DNA of 28,961 bases. It comes from AC-69 sp035701505 (GTDB lineage Bacteria; Actinomycetota; UBA4738; HRBIN12). Below the pieces are notes generated by a model that saw only the letters and a program-made list of their open reading frames with translations, was not told the origin of the DNA and made no database searches. The DNA lies in NCBI GenBank assembly GCA_035701505.1, contig DASSSA010000042.1, forward strand, positions 1-28,961, written 5' to 3'. Both the position numbers and the translations under genes were made by a program. Positions 1 to 7,920 of this stretch are shown here, in pieces (the stretch's first letter is position 1; the number at the start of each line of letters is the position of its first letter).

Positions 1-239
1 ATCTTCCCCACCACCTCGTGCCATCCCGTGCTCACCGGTGTCTCACCATGGGCCGGTCGCGTCTATCCCTCTCCTGCGGGATTCGAGTCGGCGGACGGCC
101 TCCCCCGGTCGGTGGGCACGACCCGCAAGGTGCGCCACAGCGCATCTCTCTTCCCTCAAGGAGGCGGTGAGGCGGTGCGATTATCAAGCAGTGGACGAGA
201 CACGTGGGTTCGCCGTCCCTGTCCGGGACGCGGAGCGTG
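1..239. other. Left edge of window, no gene supported
   Basis: An open frame on the + strand runs through here from a GTG at 38 into the first membrane-protein gene, but its translation is Arg/Pro/Ser-rich. Between about 240 and 340, where I compared frames, it has a poorer GC content at third codon positions than the competing frame. An AAGGAGG at 158-164 is not well spaced from any good start. I see no RNA gene, repeat or clear promoter here. Confidence 0.5.
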
Positions 240-371
240 ATGGATTCGTCGCTGGACATCGACGTGCCAGGGCGCGGCCAACCCGGGTCCGACGTCGCCG
301 CGAGATTCCCCTCGATCTTTCCCGGGACCTCCCCGGTCACAGTGTGGCGCCGCTTGCCGTCGTGGCGATAG
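240..371 (+). other. Possible true N-terminus of the YfhO-like gene in a different frame
   Basis: An ATG at 240, preceded by GGAG at 232-235, opens 43 codons that stop at TAG 369-371. By eye about 86% of these codons end in G or C, against about 65% for the competing frame over the same bases. The peptide ends in an Arg-rich stretch (VWRRLPSWR), a typical positive-inside flank for the transmembrane segment that begins in the other frame at about 344. A single missing base around 340-370 would join the two. The alternative is a short upstream ORF overlapping the real gene. I infer a frameshift or assembly error but cannot prove it. Confidence 0.4.
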
Positions 372-2494
372 CGGTCGGCTTCAACCTGTGGATCCTGCGG
401 GCCGAGATCCTCCCCGTCCTGTATCCGAACGATGCGTCGGTTCATTTGTCGATGGTCCGGTGGGCCCTCGACCGGATCCGCGATGGCCACCTCCCCTTCG
501 ACGGCTGGTACCCGTATCTCGGGCTGGGATCGTCGCTGTTCCACCATTACCAGAGCCTGCCGCACACACTGACCGCGGTCCTGGCACTGGGCATCGGGGC
601 GGACTGGGCCTTCTCGATCATGCTGTACGTCCTGCTCGCCACGTGGCCCATCAGCGTGTACCTGGGAGCTCGGCTCCTCGGGTGGGAGCGGTGGGTTGCG
701 GCCGCAGCGGCACTTGTCTCGCCTCTCCTTGCCAGCGCTCCCGGGTATGGCTACGAGCTCGGAAGCTACACCTGGGGGGGCTATGGGATGTGGTCGCAGC
801 TGTGGGCCATGTGGCTGATGCCACTGGCGTGGGGGTTCTCCTGGCGCGCGGTGAGCCAGAGCAGGCCCACCCGATACGCGGTCGCCGCCCTCGTGGTGGG
901 ATTCACCGCCGCGTTCCACTTCCTGAGCGGGTACCTTGCGTTCCTCGTCCTCGGGGTGTGGGTGCTGATACGTCCGGGAGAATTCCTCAAGCGGTTGGGG
1001 CGAGCCGCGCTCGTTGGCCTGGGCGCTTTGCTGATCATCTCGTGGGTCGTGGTCCCGCTCGTGCTGGACAGCCGGTGGACGAGCCAGAGCCGGTACCTTC
1101 AGGGGAAGTATTGGTTCGACTCATTCGGCGCCCGGAAGGTGCTCGCCTGGCTGTTCACCGGGCAGCTTTTCGATGGAGCCCGGACCATCCCGGTGATCAG
1201 CGTGCTCGTCGGCGTCGGAACGGTCGTATGCATCTCGCGATTCCGGCGCGACGAGCGCGCCCGCGCGCTGCTCGGGGTCATGTTGGTCAGCCTGTTGCTG
1301 TTCTTCGGACGGCCGACCCTGGGTCCCGCGCTCAGGCTCCTGCCGGGAAGCAGCGATCTCCTGCTCCATCGATACATCATGGGGGTCCACTTGGCCGGCA
1401 TCCTCCTGGCGGGGGTCGGCGCTGCTCGCCTCGGGCTCATCGTGCTGGCCGCGATGCGCCGCCTGCTGCCGCATGTGGCGCGTCTGGCCACCGCAGCGGC
1501 CGTCGTCTTGCTGGGGTTGGGGGTCCTCGCGCCCGCGTGGGCCGAGCGGTGGAGAACGTTCGACCAGCAGGGCGGCGAGTGGGTCCGGCAGCAGCGGACG
1601 GTTGACGCCAGCCCAGATGCCGTCATCCGTTCGCTCGTGCAGCAGGCGCAGGCGCAGGGCCCCGGCCGCGTGTATGCGGGGATGTGGGGCGATGGGTGCA
1701 CCGACTCCATGGAGGGGTTGGTGGCGGGGTGCCAGGCCCTGCTCGGCTACCAGGTCGACAGCATCGGGTTCTCGCTGCGAACCACATCCCTTTCCTCAGA
1801 CTTCGAAGCCAACTTCGATGAGTCGAACCCGGCGCAGTACAACCTGTTCAACGTCCGGTACGTGATCCTGCCCTCCGGGCGGCAGCCCCCCGTGCCCGCG
1901 AGCCTGATCGACCAGGACGGCGGAGCCGCCCTGTGGGAGGTCCAGACGAACGGTTACGTGGATGTCGTGGACTCCGTGCCCCCTCCGATCGGGGCAAACC
2001 GATCCGATCTGTACCAGCAGGCGGGGTTCTTGCTCCGATCGGATGAGTTGGCGCAGGGCAGGTATCCGACCGTCGCATTCGCGGGCCAGCCGGCGGCCCC
2101 GCCCACGCTGAGTGGGGGGGAGCACCCGCTGGGGCCGGCCGGCTCGGTCGAGTTCGAAGACGATGCGCTCGAGGACGGAGCCGCGACCGTCCAGATCGTG
2201 GCGAACCGGCCGGCAATGGTGATCCTGAAGAGCTCCTTCGACCCTCGGTGGCAGGTCATCGTGGACGGGGTCCCTCTGGCGCCGCAGATGGTCGCGCCGA
2301 GCTTCGTTGGGAGGACGGTACCCCCGGGCCCGCACACGGTCGTGTTTCGCTACCAACCGTTCCGCTACTACGACGTGCTGTTCTCGATCGGCGCTCTCGC
2401 GTTCGTCGCACTCTGGTTCGGTCAGGTGCTCGCGGCGAGAGCTTCCCGCCGCCGCCCGCTAGAAGAGGCAACCACCGATGGATCCCCTCGTTGA
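344..2494 (+). CDS. YfhO / PTPS-related-domain multi-pass membrane protein
   Basis: This is a large integral membrane protein with many hydrophobic segments over the first about 400 residues, then a soluble C-terminal region and a last membrane helix near the end. Near the N-terminus an acidic-Asn loop (N29-D30, PNDASVH) is followed by a GLGSSLFHHYQSLPH stretch, the layout of the PTPS-related/YfhO-type membrane family and reminiscent of GT-C glycosyltransferases. The C-terminal part (SFDPRWQVIVDG, then VPPGPHTVVFRYQP) matches the YfhO beta-domain. Such proteins are thought to help modify or transfer surface glycans, though substrates are mostly unknown. The start is unsure. Residues before 344 in this frame look non-coding, and beginning at GTG 344 leaves no positive residues before the first helix (see the entry at 240-371). 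The 3' end overlaps the next gene by 17 bases, which suggests one operon. Confidence 0.72.
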   Translation: MAPLAVVAIAVGFNLWILRAEILPVLYPNDASVHLSMVRWALDRIRDGHLPFDGWYPYLGLGSSLFHHYQSLPHTLTAVLALGIGADWAFSIMLYVLLATWPISVYLGARLLGWERWVAAAAALVSPLLASAPGYGYELGSYTWGGYGMWSQLWAMWLMPLAWGFSWRAVSQSRPTRYAVAALVVGFTAAFHFLSGYLAFLVLGVWVLIRPGEFLKRLGRAALVGLGALLIISWVVVPLVLDSRWTSQSRYLQGKYWFDSFGARKVLAWLFTGQLFDGARTIPVISVLVGVGTVVCISRFRRDERARALLGVMLVSLLLFFGRPTLGPALRLLPGSSDLLLHRYIMGVHLAGILLAGVGAARLGLIVLAAMRRLLPHVARLATAAAVVLLGLGVLAPAWAERWRTFDQQGGEWVRQQRTVDASPDAVIRSLVQQAQAQGPGRVYAGMWGDGCTDSMEGLVAGCQALLGYQVDSIGFSLRTTSLSSDFEANFDESNPAQYNLFNVRYVILPSGRQPPVPASLIDQDGGAALWEVQTNGYVDVVDSVPPPIGANRSDLYQQAGFLLRSDELAQGRYPTVAFAGQPAAPPTLSGGEHPLGPAGSVEFEDDALEDGAATVQIVANRPAMVILKSSFDPRWQVIVDGVPLAPQMVAPSFVGRTVPPGPHTVVFRYQPFRYYDVLFSIGALAFVALWFGQVLAARASRRRPLEEATTDGSPR

Positions 2495-3035
2495 CGCGGG
2501 CGCGGTTCTCATCCACCCGACGGCCGTGGTCGAGGAGGGAGCCGAGGTCGGCGCCGGGACGAGGATATGGCACTTCGCCCACGTCCGAAGTGGCGCTCGC
2601 ATCGGGGAGCGCTGCGTCCTGGGCAAGTCGGTCTTCGTCGACTCCAGGACGTTGATCGGAGCGGGATGCAGGATCCAGAACTTCGTGTCCGTCTACTCCG
2701 GCGTGACGCTGGAGGACGACGTGTTCGTTGGTCCCTCGGCGGTCTTCACGAACGATCGATACCCTCGGGCCTCCGGTGAGGAATGGGAACTGCTGACGAC
2801 CCTGGTTCGCACCGGCGCGTCGATCGGGGCGAACGCCACCGTCCTGTGCGGTCTCACGATCGGCGAGCTCGCTGTGGTCGGGGCGGGCGCCGTCGTGACC
2901 GCCGACGTGGAGCCGCACCGGCTGGTGCTCGGCAACCCCGCTAAGCCCGTGGGGTGGGTGTGCCGATGCGGCAGAGTGGTGCCCGGGGGGCCGGGCACGG
3001 CTTGCCCGACCTGTGGTGAGGAACTCTCCCTGTGA
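2478..3035 (+). CDS. wlbB: UDP-amino-uronate N-acetyltransferase, left-handed beta-helix (WlbB/WbpD family)
   Basis: This predicted acyltransferase uses acetyl-CoA to acetylate the 3-amino group of a UDP-2-acetamido-3-amino-uronic acid. Residues 10-155 are hexapeptide repeats typical of left-handed beta-helix transferases, and the hallmark TNDRYPRA stretch (residues 91-98) is characteristic of the WlbB/WbpD group. After the usual LGNPAKPVGWVC stretch there is a short C-terminal Cys cluster (C162, C164, C176, C179; CxC then CxxC) that could bind zinc. The ATG at 2478 overlaps the upstream gene and the stop overlaps the GTG of the aminotransferase, so the three sugar genes are translationally coupled. 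The family is secure; the exact substrate is inferred from the two downstream neighbours. Confidence 0.85.
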   Translation: MDPLVDAGAVLIHPTAVVEEGAEVGAGTRIWHFAHVRSGARIGERCVLGKSVFVDSRTLIGAGCRIQNFVSVYSGVTLEDDVFVGPSAVFTNDRYPRASGEEWELLTTLVRTGASIGANATVLCGLTIGELAVVGAGAVVTADVEPHRLVLGNPAKPVGWVCRCGRVVPGGPGTACPTCGEELSL

Positions 3036-4147
3036 CCGAAACGCTTGACATGGGCGGCCCGATGATGGGCGATGAGGAGCGTTCGGGCGTCGACCGCGTC
3101 CTGCGGAGCGGACGGCTCGCTCAGGGCCCCGAGGTGGAGGCCTTCGAGCGTGAGCTCTCGGCGGGTCTCGCGGGGACCCGGCACGCGATCGCCGTTGCCT
3201 CCGGCACCGCGGCGCTCGACCTGTCGCTCGTCGCTCTCGATGTGGGCGAGGGCGACGAGGTGGTCACGACACCGCTCACGTTCCCAGCCACCGTGAACGC
3301 GGTCCTTCGGGCGGGAGCAACCGTCCGCTTCGCCGAGATCGGGCAGGACTTCCTCCTCGACCCGGAGGCCGCCGCAGAGGCCGTGACGGAACGAACGAAG
3401 CTGATCCTTGCCGTCCACCTGTACGGGCTCCCGTGCGACATGGACGGCCTGGCGGCGGCCGGCCGGCCCGTGCTTGAGGACGCGGCCCAGGCCCACCTCG
3501 CCACCCTGGGCGGCCGCCGGGTCGGCGGCCTCGGCGTGGCCGGATGCTTCTCTTTCTATGCCTCCAAGAATATGACCACCGGAGAGGGCGGCGCCGTCAC
3601 CACGGACGACGACGAGGTCGCCGAACACGTGCGGGTCCTGCGGAACCAGGGCCAGCGGGGCCGCTACGAGTTCGCCGCCATCGGGTGGAACCTCCGGCTG
3701 ACGGACGTGGCGGCCTCGATCGGAAGAGCCCAGCTGCATCGCCTGCCCGAATGGACCTCCGCACGGCGGAAGGTGGCCTCGAGGCTGTCTGAGGCGCTCG
3801 GCCAGATCGAGGGCGTGATCCTTCCCGTTCTGCCCGCGGGGCGAGAACACGCCTGGCATCGGTTCACGATCCGGCTCGACCCATCGATCGATCGCGACGC
3901 GGTAGCGGCCAAGCTCGAGGCCGACGGCATCGAGGCTCGGGTCTACTACCCGCAGATCGTGCCCGACATGGACCCGTACGTGGGGCACCCACGGATCGAT
4001 GCGAGCCGGCCGCTCGTGCGCGCTCGAGCGGCCGCCAGGACGGTCCTCTCCCTCCCATGTCACCCGTTGATCGGCGACGGTGACGTCGAGCGGATGGCGG
4101 GATCCCTCCGCGCGGCCGTCGCCTCGACCCGGGCAGAGCCGCGATGA
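3032..4147 (+). CDS. wlbC: DegT/DnrJ/EryC1/StrS PLP-dependent sugar aminotransferase (WlbC/WbpE type)
   Basis: This is a type-I-fold PLP aminotransferase of about the usual length (371 residues). Visible motifs are the cofactor-binding GTAALDLSL near residue 58, LTFPATVNAVL at 82-92, EDAAQAH at 149-155 with the pyridine-contacting Asp150, and SFYASKNMTTGEGG with the Schiff-base Lys179. In this setting it most likely transfers an amino group, usually from glutamate, to the 3-keto UDP-GlcNAc-uronate made by the neighbouring dehydrogenase. The GTG start sits inside the stop of wlbB (GTGA) and the gene ends overlapping the ATG of the dehydrogenase (ATGA). Other sugar aminotransferases share this fold, so the substrate rests on context. 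Confidence 0.88.
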   Translation: MTETLDMGGPMMGDEERSGVDRVLRSGRLAQGPEVEAFERELSAGLAGTRHAIAVASGTAALDLSLVALDVGEGDEVVTTPLTFPATVNAVLRAGATVRFAEIGQDFLLDPEAAAEAVTERTKLILAVHLYGLPCDMDGLAAAGRPVLEDAAQAHLATLGGRRVGGLGVAGCFSFYASKNMTTGEGGAVTTDDDEVAEHVRVLRNQGQRGRYEFAAIGWNLRLTDVAASIGRAQLHRLPEWTSARRKVASRLSEALGQIEGVILPVLPAGREHAWHRFTIRLDPSIDRDAVAAKLEADGIEARVYYPQIVPDMDPYVGHPRIDASRPLVRARAAARTVLSLPCHPLIGDGDVERMAGSLRAAVASTRAEPR

Positions 4148-5094
4148 CGGTTTCCGTCGCGGTCGTCGGCGCGGGATTCATGGGGACGAACCACGCGCGA
4201 GTCCTCTCAGCGCTCCCCGAAGCCACGCTCGCCGCCATCGTCGACCGAGACATGTCGCGCGGGCGCCTGCTCGCCGCCGAGTTCGACTGCGATTACGCGG
4301 CCTCGATGGAGGACGTTGCGGTTCAGGTGGACGCGGCCGTGATCGCCACCCCCACTGAGACGCATCGCGCTGTGGGCGTCCAGGCCATGGCCCGGGGATG
4401 GCACGTGTTGGTGGAGAAGCCCTTCGCTCCCTCGGTGCGGGAGGCCGAGGAGCTGGTAGCAGCGGCCAACGATGCGCGGAGGATCCTGGCGGTCGGGCAC
4501 ATCGAGCGGTTCAACCCGGCCTGCCTCGACCTGCCTCGGTTCGTGACCGAGCCACAGTTCATCCAGACCCGGCGGCTCTCGCCCTTCAGCGAGCGCGTCA
4601 AGGAGGGCGTCGTGCGGGACATGATGATCCATGACATCGACCTGGTCCTGTGGCTGGCGCATTCGGAGCCCGTCCGTGTGGCGGCCGACGTGTCGACCTG
4701 GCGTGCGCAGACCGAGGACCTGGCGGTCGCCACGATCGTGTTCGAGTCTGGCTTGGTCGCCCACATGACCGCCACTCGGATCGGCCAGGACAAGGTTCGA
4801 CAGATCGACATCCTGCAACCCGATTCGCTCGTGAACGTCGATCTCCTGCGTCAGGACATCACCATCCGCCATCAGTCCACGGCGGAGTACCCGGAGACCG
4901 GGGCCCCCCGGCTCAAGGAGTCGTCGATCATGGAGATCCCGTATCTGGAACACCGGGGAGAGCCCCTGTGGCTCGAGCTCCAGGACTTCGTGGAAGCGGT
5001 CGGTTCGGGCGGCCGGCCGTTGGTCGATGGGCGGGCGGGTGTTGCGGCGCTCGACCTCTGCCAACGGATCCTCGACGCTGCGAAGCGGGACTGA
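4144..5094 (+). CDS. wlbA: Gfo/Idh/MocA family NAD-dependent sugar dehydrogenase (WlbA/WbpB type)
   Basis: The N-terminal Rossmann fold is clear from VAVVGAGFMGTNHARVL (residues 5-21). A conserved EKP (91-93) and a downstream GHIERFNPA (118-126) and MMIHDIDLVLW (160-170) match the substrate-side motifs of this family. Beside an aminotransferase and an N-acetyltransferase of the Wlb/Wbp set, the likely reaction is oxidation of C3 of UDP-N-acetylglucosaminuronic acid. The ATG overlaps the preceding stop by four bases. The UDP-GlcNAc 6-dehydrogenase (WbpA/WlbA-upstream step) that would supply the uronic acid is not in this window. Family assignment is firm; the specific substrate is an inference. 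Confidence 0.85.
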   Translation: MTVSVAVVGAGFMGTNHARVLSALPEATLAAIVDRDMSRGRLLAAEFDCDYAASMEDVAVQVDAAVIATPTETHRAVGVQAMARGWHVLVEKPFAPSVREAEELVAAANDARRILAVGHIERFNPACLDLPRFVTEPQFIQTRRLSPFSERVKEGVVRDMMIHDIDLVLWLAHSEPVRVAADVSTWRAQTEDLAVATIVFESGLVAHMTATRIGQDKVRQIDILQPDSLVNVDLLRQDITIRHQSTAEYPETGAPRLKESSIMEIPYLEHRGEPLWLELQDFVEAVGSGGRPLVDGRAGVAALDLCQRILDAAKRD

Positions 5095-5100
5095 TCAGCA

Positions 5101-6033
5101 TTGTTCAAAGGCCTTCGTGTCGCGGTCGTCGTCCCCGCCTTCAACGAGGAGGCGCTGATCGGGACGACCGTAGCCACGATGCCCGACCTCGTCGACCACA
5201 TCATCGTCGTCGACGATGCGAGTACCGATGCCACGGCCGAGAAGGCCAGGGCGACTGGCGATGAACGCGTCGATGTCATCACGCACGACCGGAACAGCGG
5301 AGTGGGAGGGGCCATCCTCACCGGACACCAGCGAGCGATGGAGATCGGTGCCGATGTCTCCGCGGTGATGGCCGGCGATGCGCAGATGGACCCTGACTAC
5401 CTGCCCGTCCTCCTCGATCCAATCGCCGACGGCGGCTACGACTTCGCCAAGGCCGACCGGTTCTTCGACTTCGGCTCGTACGAAGGGATGCCCCGGACCC
5501 GGGTGATCGGCAACGTCCTCGTCGGCTTCCTGGCCAAGGCAGCCACGGGTTACTGGCACCTGTTCGATCCCCTGAACGGATTCACTGCGGTTCGAACCGC
5601 CGCCCTCCGCCGGCTTCCGCTCGGCCGGATCCGCCGCGACTACGCGTTCGAATGCGATCTGCTCGTGTATCTCAACATCATCCAATCGAAAGGAAAGGAC
5701 GTACCGGTGCCGGCCGTGTATGGCGAGGAGCGCTCGGGCATCCGTCTGTTCCGTGAGGGGCGCAAGCTCCTGTGGTCCCTGTTCCGCGGGTTCTGGCGCC
5801 GGATGTTGTGGAAGTACCTCCTGTGGTCGTTCTCACCGATCGCCATCTTCCTGTTCGGCGGCCTCGCGCTCGTCCTGTGGGGGATCGGCTTCGGGATCGG
5901 GATCGGGATCAGGACCCTCGGTCCGCCCGAGGCCTCGGCCGCCACGGTGCTGATCTCGGTGGGCCCGCTCCTGGTGGGGATCAACCTGTTGATCGTTGCC
6001 TGGGTGCTCGACGTCCTCGAGAGCCCTCGGTAG
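5101..6033 (+). CDS. Membrane-anchored family-2 glycosyltransferase (polyprenyl-phosphate type)
   Basis: The GT-A domain shows VVVPAFNEEALIG (9-21), VDDASTDAT (37-45) and GDAQMDPDYLP (92-102), corresponding to the nucleotide-sugar and metal-binding parts of GT2 enzymes. The C-terminus carries two predicted membrane helices (about 243-267 and 281-303), separated by a Gly-Ile repeat. This architecture is that of DPM1/GtrB-like enzymes, which load a sugar onto polyprenyl phosphate at the cytoplasmic membrane. The start is a TTG six bases after the dehydrogenase stop; no better start precedes the first beta strand. It probably belongs to the same operon and may use the sugar made by the three upstream enzymes. 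Donor and acceptor cannot be read from the sequence. Confidence 0.82.
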   Translation: MFKGLRVAVVVPAFNEEALIGTTVATMPDLVDHIIVVDDASTDATAEKARATGDERVDVITHDRNSGVGGAILTGHQRAMEIGADVSAVMAGDAQMDPDYLPVLLDPIADGGYDFAKADRFFDFGSYEGMPRTRVIGNVLVGFLAKAATGYWHLFDPLNGFTAVRTAALRRLPLGRIRRDYAFECDLLVYLNIIQSKGKDVPVPAVYGEERSGIRLFREGRKLLWSLFRGFWRRMLWKYLLWSFSPIAIFLFGGLALVLWGIGFGIGIGIRTLGPPEASAATVLISVGPLLVGINLLIVAWVLDVLESPR

Positions 6034-6039
6034 GGCTCT
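6020..6039. terminator. Hairpin between convergent genes, stop codon at its loop
   Basis: A perfect 8-bp inverted repeat (AGAGCCCT at 6020-6027, AGGGCTCT at 6032-6039) has a 4-base loop at 6028-6031. The TAG stop (6031-6033) of the glycosyltransferase straddles loop and stem. It lies between two convergent genes whose stops are 13 bases apart, so a bidirectional terminator is plausible, but no T-run follows on either side. Confidence 0.45.
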
Positions 6040-6045
6040 GCTGGC

Positions 6046-6951
6046 TCAGCTTCGATCCGGAACCTTGCCGCCGGAAAGGACGTACACGACGCCGCCGACC
6101 ACGCTCGACGCCAGGGTCACGGCCAGCACGAGGAGGGCGAACGCGAGGGCTCGGTCGTGGCCGATGCCGTACGTGGCCAAGCACCAGACGTACGCCGCCT
6201 CCCGGAACCCCAGGCCATTGATGGAGACCGGGAGCGCCGTCGTGAGCGTGGCGATCAGCACGATCGCCGGCAGGGCCGCGACTGGAAGCGACATCCCAAG
6301 CGAGTCGGCAAGGAGCGCATTCACGGCGATCAACAACAGCGCGGAGACGACCCCTACCACCGTGCCCCATCGAACCGCCTGCGGTTCGCGGCCAGCCGTG
6401 GCGAAAGCCTGGCCGAACACCCGGAACCTGGAGGCGACGGCGGATCGGAGGTCGTCGCCTTTCGACCGAAGGGGCGCCAGGCACAGCACGAGTGCCGAGC
6501 CCACCAGGACCCCGATGCCGAGGATTGAGGCGGCCACCACCACTCGGTCGGGGGGCCCGGCCGTCAGCCCCCACGCGCACCCGGCCAACGCCAGCAGGGC
6601 CAGGCCTGCCAGGCCGGCCAGACGGTCGAGGACGGCGGTCGCAAGGGGGGACGCCACGCCTGCCGCCCGGTCGCGCAATCGGAACGACTTGTACGCGTCG
6701 CCCCCGAAACCCGTCGGGAGGAACGCGTTGAAGAACGTGCCGACGAAGGTAAGGCGTATGAGATCGGAAGGCGGCAAGGCCAGACCAAGGGGCCGAAGGA
6801 ACAGCTGCCAACGGAACGCGTTCACCACCAGGCCGGCAAGCAGCACGAGGAACGCGAGCACAACCTCACTCGCCTTGGCATGCCGGAGCGAGAGGGCGAG
6901 CGCGTGGGTGTCTGCCCGGACCAGCAGGAGGACGACGACGAGCACCCCCAC
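6046..6951 (-). CDS. Flippase-like / lysylphosphatidylglycerol-synthase TM-domain membrane protein
   Basis: This hydrophobic protein has about seven or eight predicted membrane helices. The signature FFNAFLPTGFGGDAYK (residues 73-88) is the hallmark of the UPF0104/LPG_synthase_TM family. There is no soluble aminoacyl-transferase domain, so it is not a complete MprF. Stand-alone members often sit beside glycosyltransferase genes and are suspected of moving or modifying lipid-linked sugars; no fixed reaction is known. It converges on the GT2 gene. A GTG at 6951 is the only in-frame start before the first helix. In-frame sequence continues upstream without a start codon, so the N-terminus (helix 1 close to the initiator) is slightly uncertain. 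The TPR lipoprotein gene lies 89 bases upstream on the same strand. Confidence 0.8.
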   Translation of the reverse strand: MGVLVVVLLLVRADTHALALSLRHAKASEVVLAFLVLLAGLVVNAFRWQLFLRPLGLALPPSDLIRLTFVGTFFNAFLPTGFGGDAYKSFRLRDRAAGVASPLATAVLDRLAGLAGLALLALAGCAWGLTAGPPDRVVVAASILGIGVLVGSALVLCLAPLRSKGDDLRSAVASRFRVFGQAFATAGREPQAVRWGTVVGVVSALLLIAVNALLADSLGMSLPVAALPAIVLIATLTTALPVSINGLGFREAAYVWCLATYGIGHDRALAFALLVLAVTLASSVVGGVVYVLSGGKVPDRS

Positions 6952-7040
6952 CGCCGCCCGAAGGCCGATCCGGATGGCGCGGCCGGCGGACGGGGACCGG
7001 CTCGGCGACGAGGATGGTAGGGAGTTCTCGATGACCGGGC

Positions 7041-7649
7041 CTAGGGTGAGAGGGTGGCGGACCCAGAAGCCTGGGGTCCGACCGAGTCGCTCGGCTGCGG
7101 CACGGGGCTGGTCTTGAGATCCTCGGGGATCCGACTGGCCAGCGTTGGATCCAGTCCCACGGCGATCGCCAGCTCCGCCTTGCCTTCCTTTTCATGACCG
7201 TCGCCGATGAGGAGGAACCCCAGGTTCAAGTGCGCCGCGGCGTAGCCTTCGTCGATCTGTATCACGTGCTCGTACAGGTCGATGGCCTCGCGGTCGGTGC
7301 CCGAGGACGTCCGCAGGATCGCCAGGTTGAAGAGCGCCGGCACGAAGTCCGGGTCGATCGTGAGGGCGATGCGGTAGTCGGACTCGGCCGATCCACCGTC
7401 GCCTTGGGTCTGCTCGATGACGCCCAGGTTGTAGTAGGCGAACTTGTTCCGTGGGTCGTAGACGAGCACTTTGCGGTAGTCGGCCGCGGCCTCGTCCAAC
7501 CGGCTCGCTGCATGGGCCTTGAGTCCCGCGGCGAGGGCCGCGGAGGCCTGCTCCGAATCGCTCTTGCCCTTGGAGCACGCCCCGATGAGGAGGACCAGGA
7601 GGAGCAGCAGGGCCGGTCTCGTCCGGAGGCCCGCTCGAACCCGATCCAC
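7041..7649 (-). CDS. TPR-repeat lipoprotein
   Basis: The start at GTG 7649 is chosen because GGAGA lies about seven bases before it and it gives a clean lipoprotein signal: basic n-region (RVRAGLRTR), a Leu-rich core and the lipobox LIGAC with the lipidated Cys at residue 25. A TTG at 7688 would add 13 residues and spoil the signal. Residues 35-170 form about four tetratricopeptide repeats (for example YYNLGVIEQTQGD, FNLAILRTSSGTD and LNLGFLLIGDG), each ending in the usual D-P-type turn. The C-terminus is a Pro/Ser-rich tail. It is probably an extracytoplasmic scaffold on the outer face of the membrane. Partners are unknown; the neighbouring flippase-like gene 89 bases downstream may be in the same transcript. 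Confidence 0.78.
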   Translation of the reverse strand: MDRVRAGLRTRPALLLLLVLLIGACSKGKSDSEQASAALAAGLKAHAASRLDEAAADYRKVLVYDPRNKFAYYNLGVIEQTQGDGGSAESDYRIALTIDPDFVPALFNLAILRTSSGTDREAIDLYEHVIQIDEGYAAAHLNLGFLLIGDGHEKEGKAELAIAVGLDPTLASRIPEDLKTSPVPQPSDSVGPQASGSATLSP

Positions 7650-7752
7650 GCCACCGTCTCCGTTGCCTCGTCGGATGCCACGCCACAAAACGGCTCCACC
7701 CCCAAGCGCTCTTCTCGGACCGGCCGAAGCGGTGCCGGGCCCGGACGAACTT

Positions 7753-7781
7753 CAAGCTCGGCCGATCCGATCGGCCGCTTG
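7753..7781. repeat. Near-perfect palindrome in divergent intergenic region
   Basis: CGGCCGAT (7759-7766) and ATCGGCCG (7770-7777) are an exact 8-bp inverted repeat around a 3-base centre. They are flanked by CAAG (7753-7756) and CTTG (7778-7781), with two extra bases on the left arm. It lies between the divergently transcribed TPR lipoprotein and collagen-like genes, where an operator for a dimeric regulator would be expected. No regulator is identified. Confidence 0.4.
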
Positions 7782-7920
7782 AGCGTCGGGAGCAAGTGCA
7801 CGCTGCCCGATGCCGGCGCCGTTGCTGGTCGAGATGGGGTCAGGACCGAGCCGTCGCCGGCCCCAACCCCCGAATGGCCGACAATGCGTCCCCCGCATCC
7901 TCTTCCCTGCTACCTCGCTT

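Noticed and set aside
32..919. Antisense frame of 295 codons opposite the YfhO-like gene
   Set aside because: Arg/Gly/Pro/Asp-rich translation without domain features; the + strand membrane protein explains the region.
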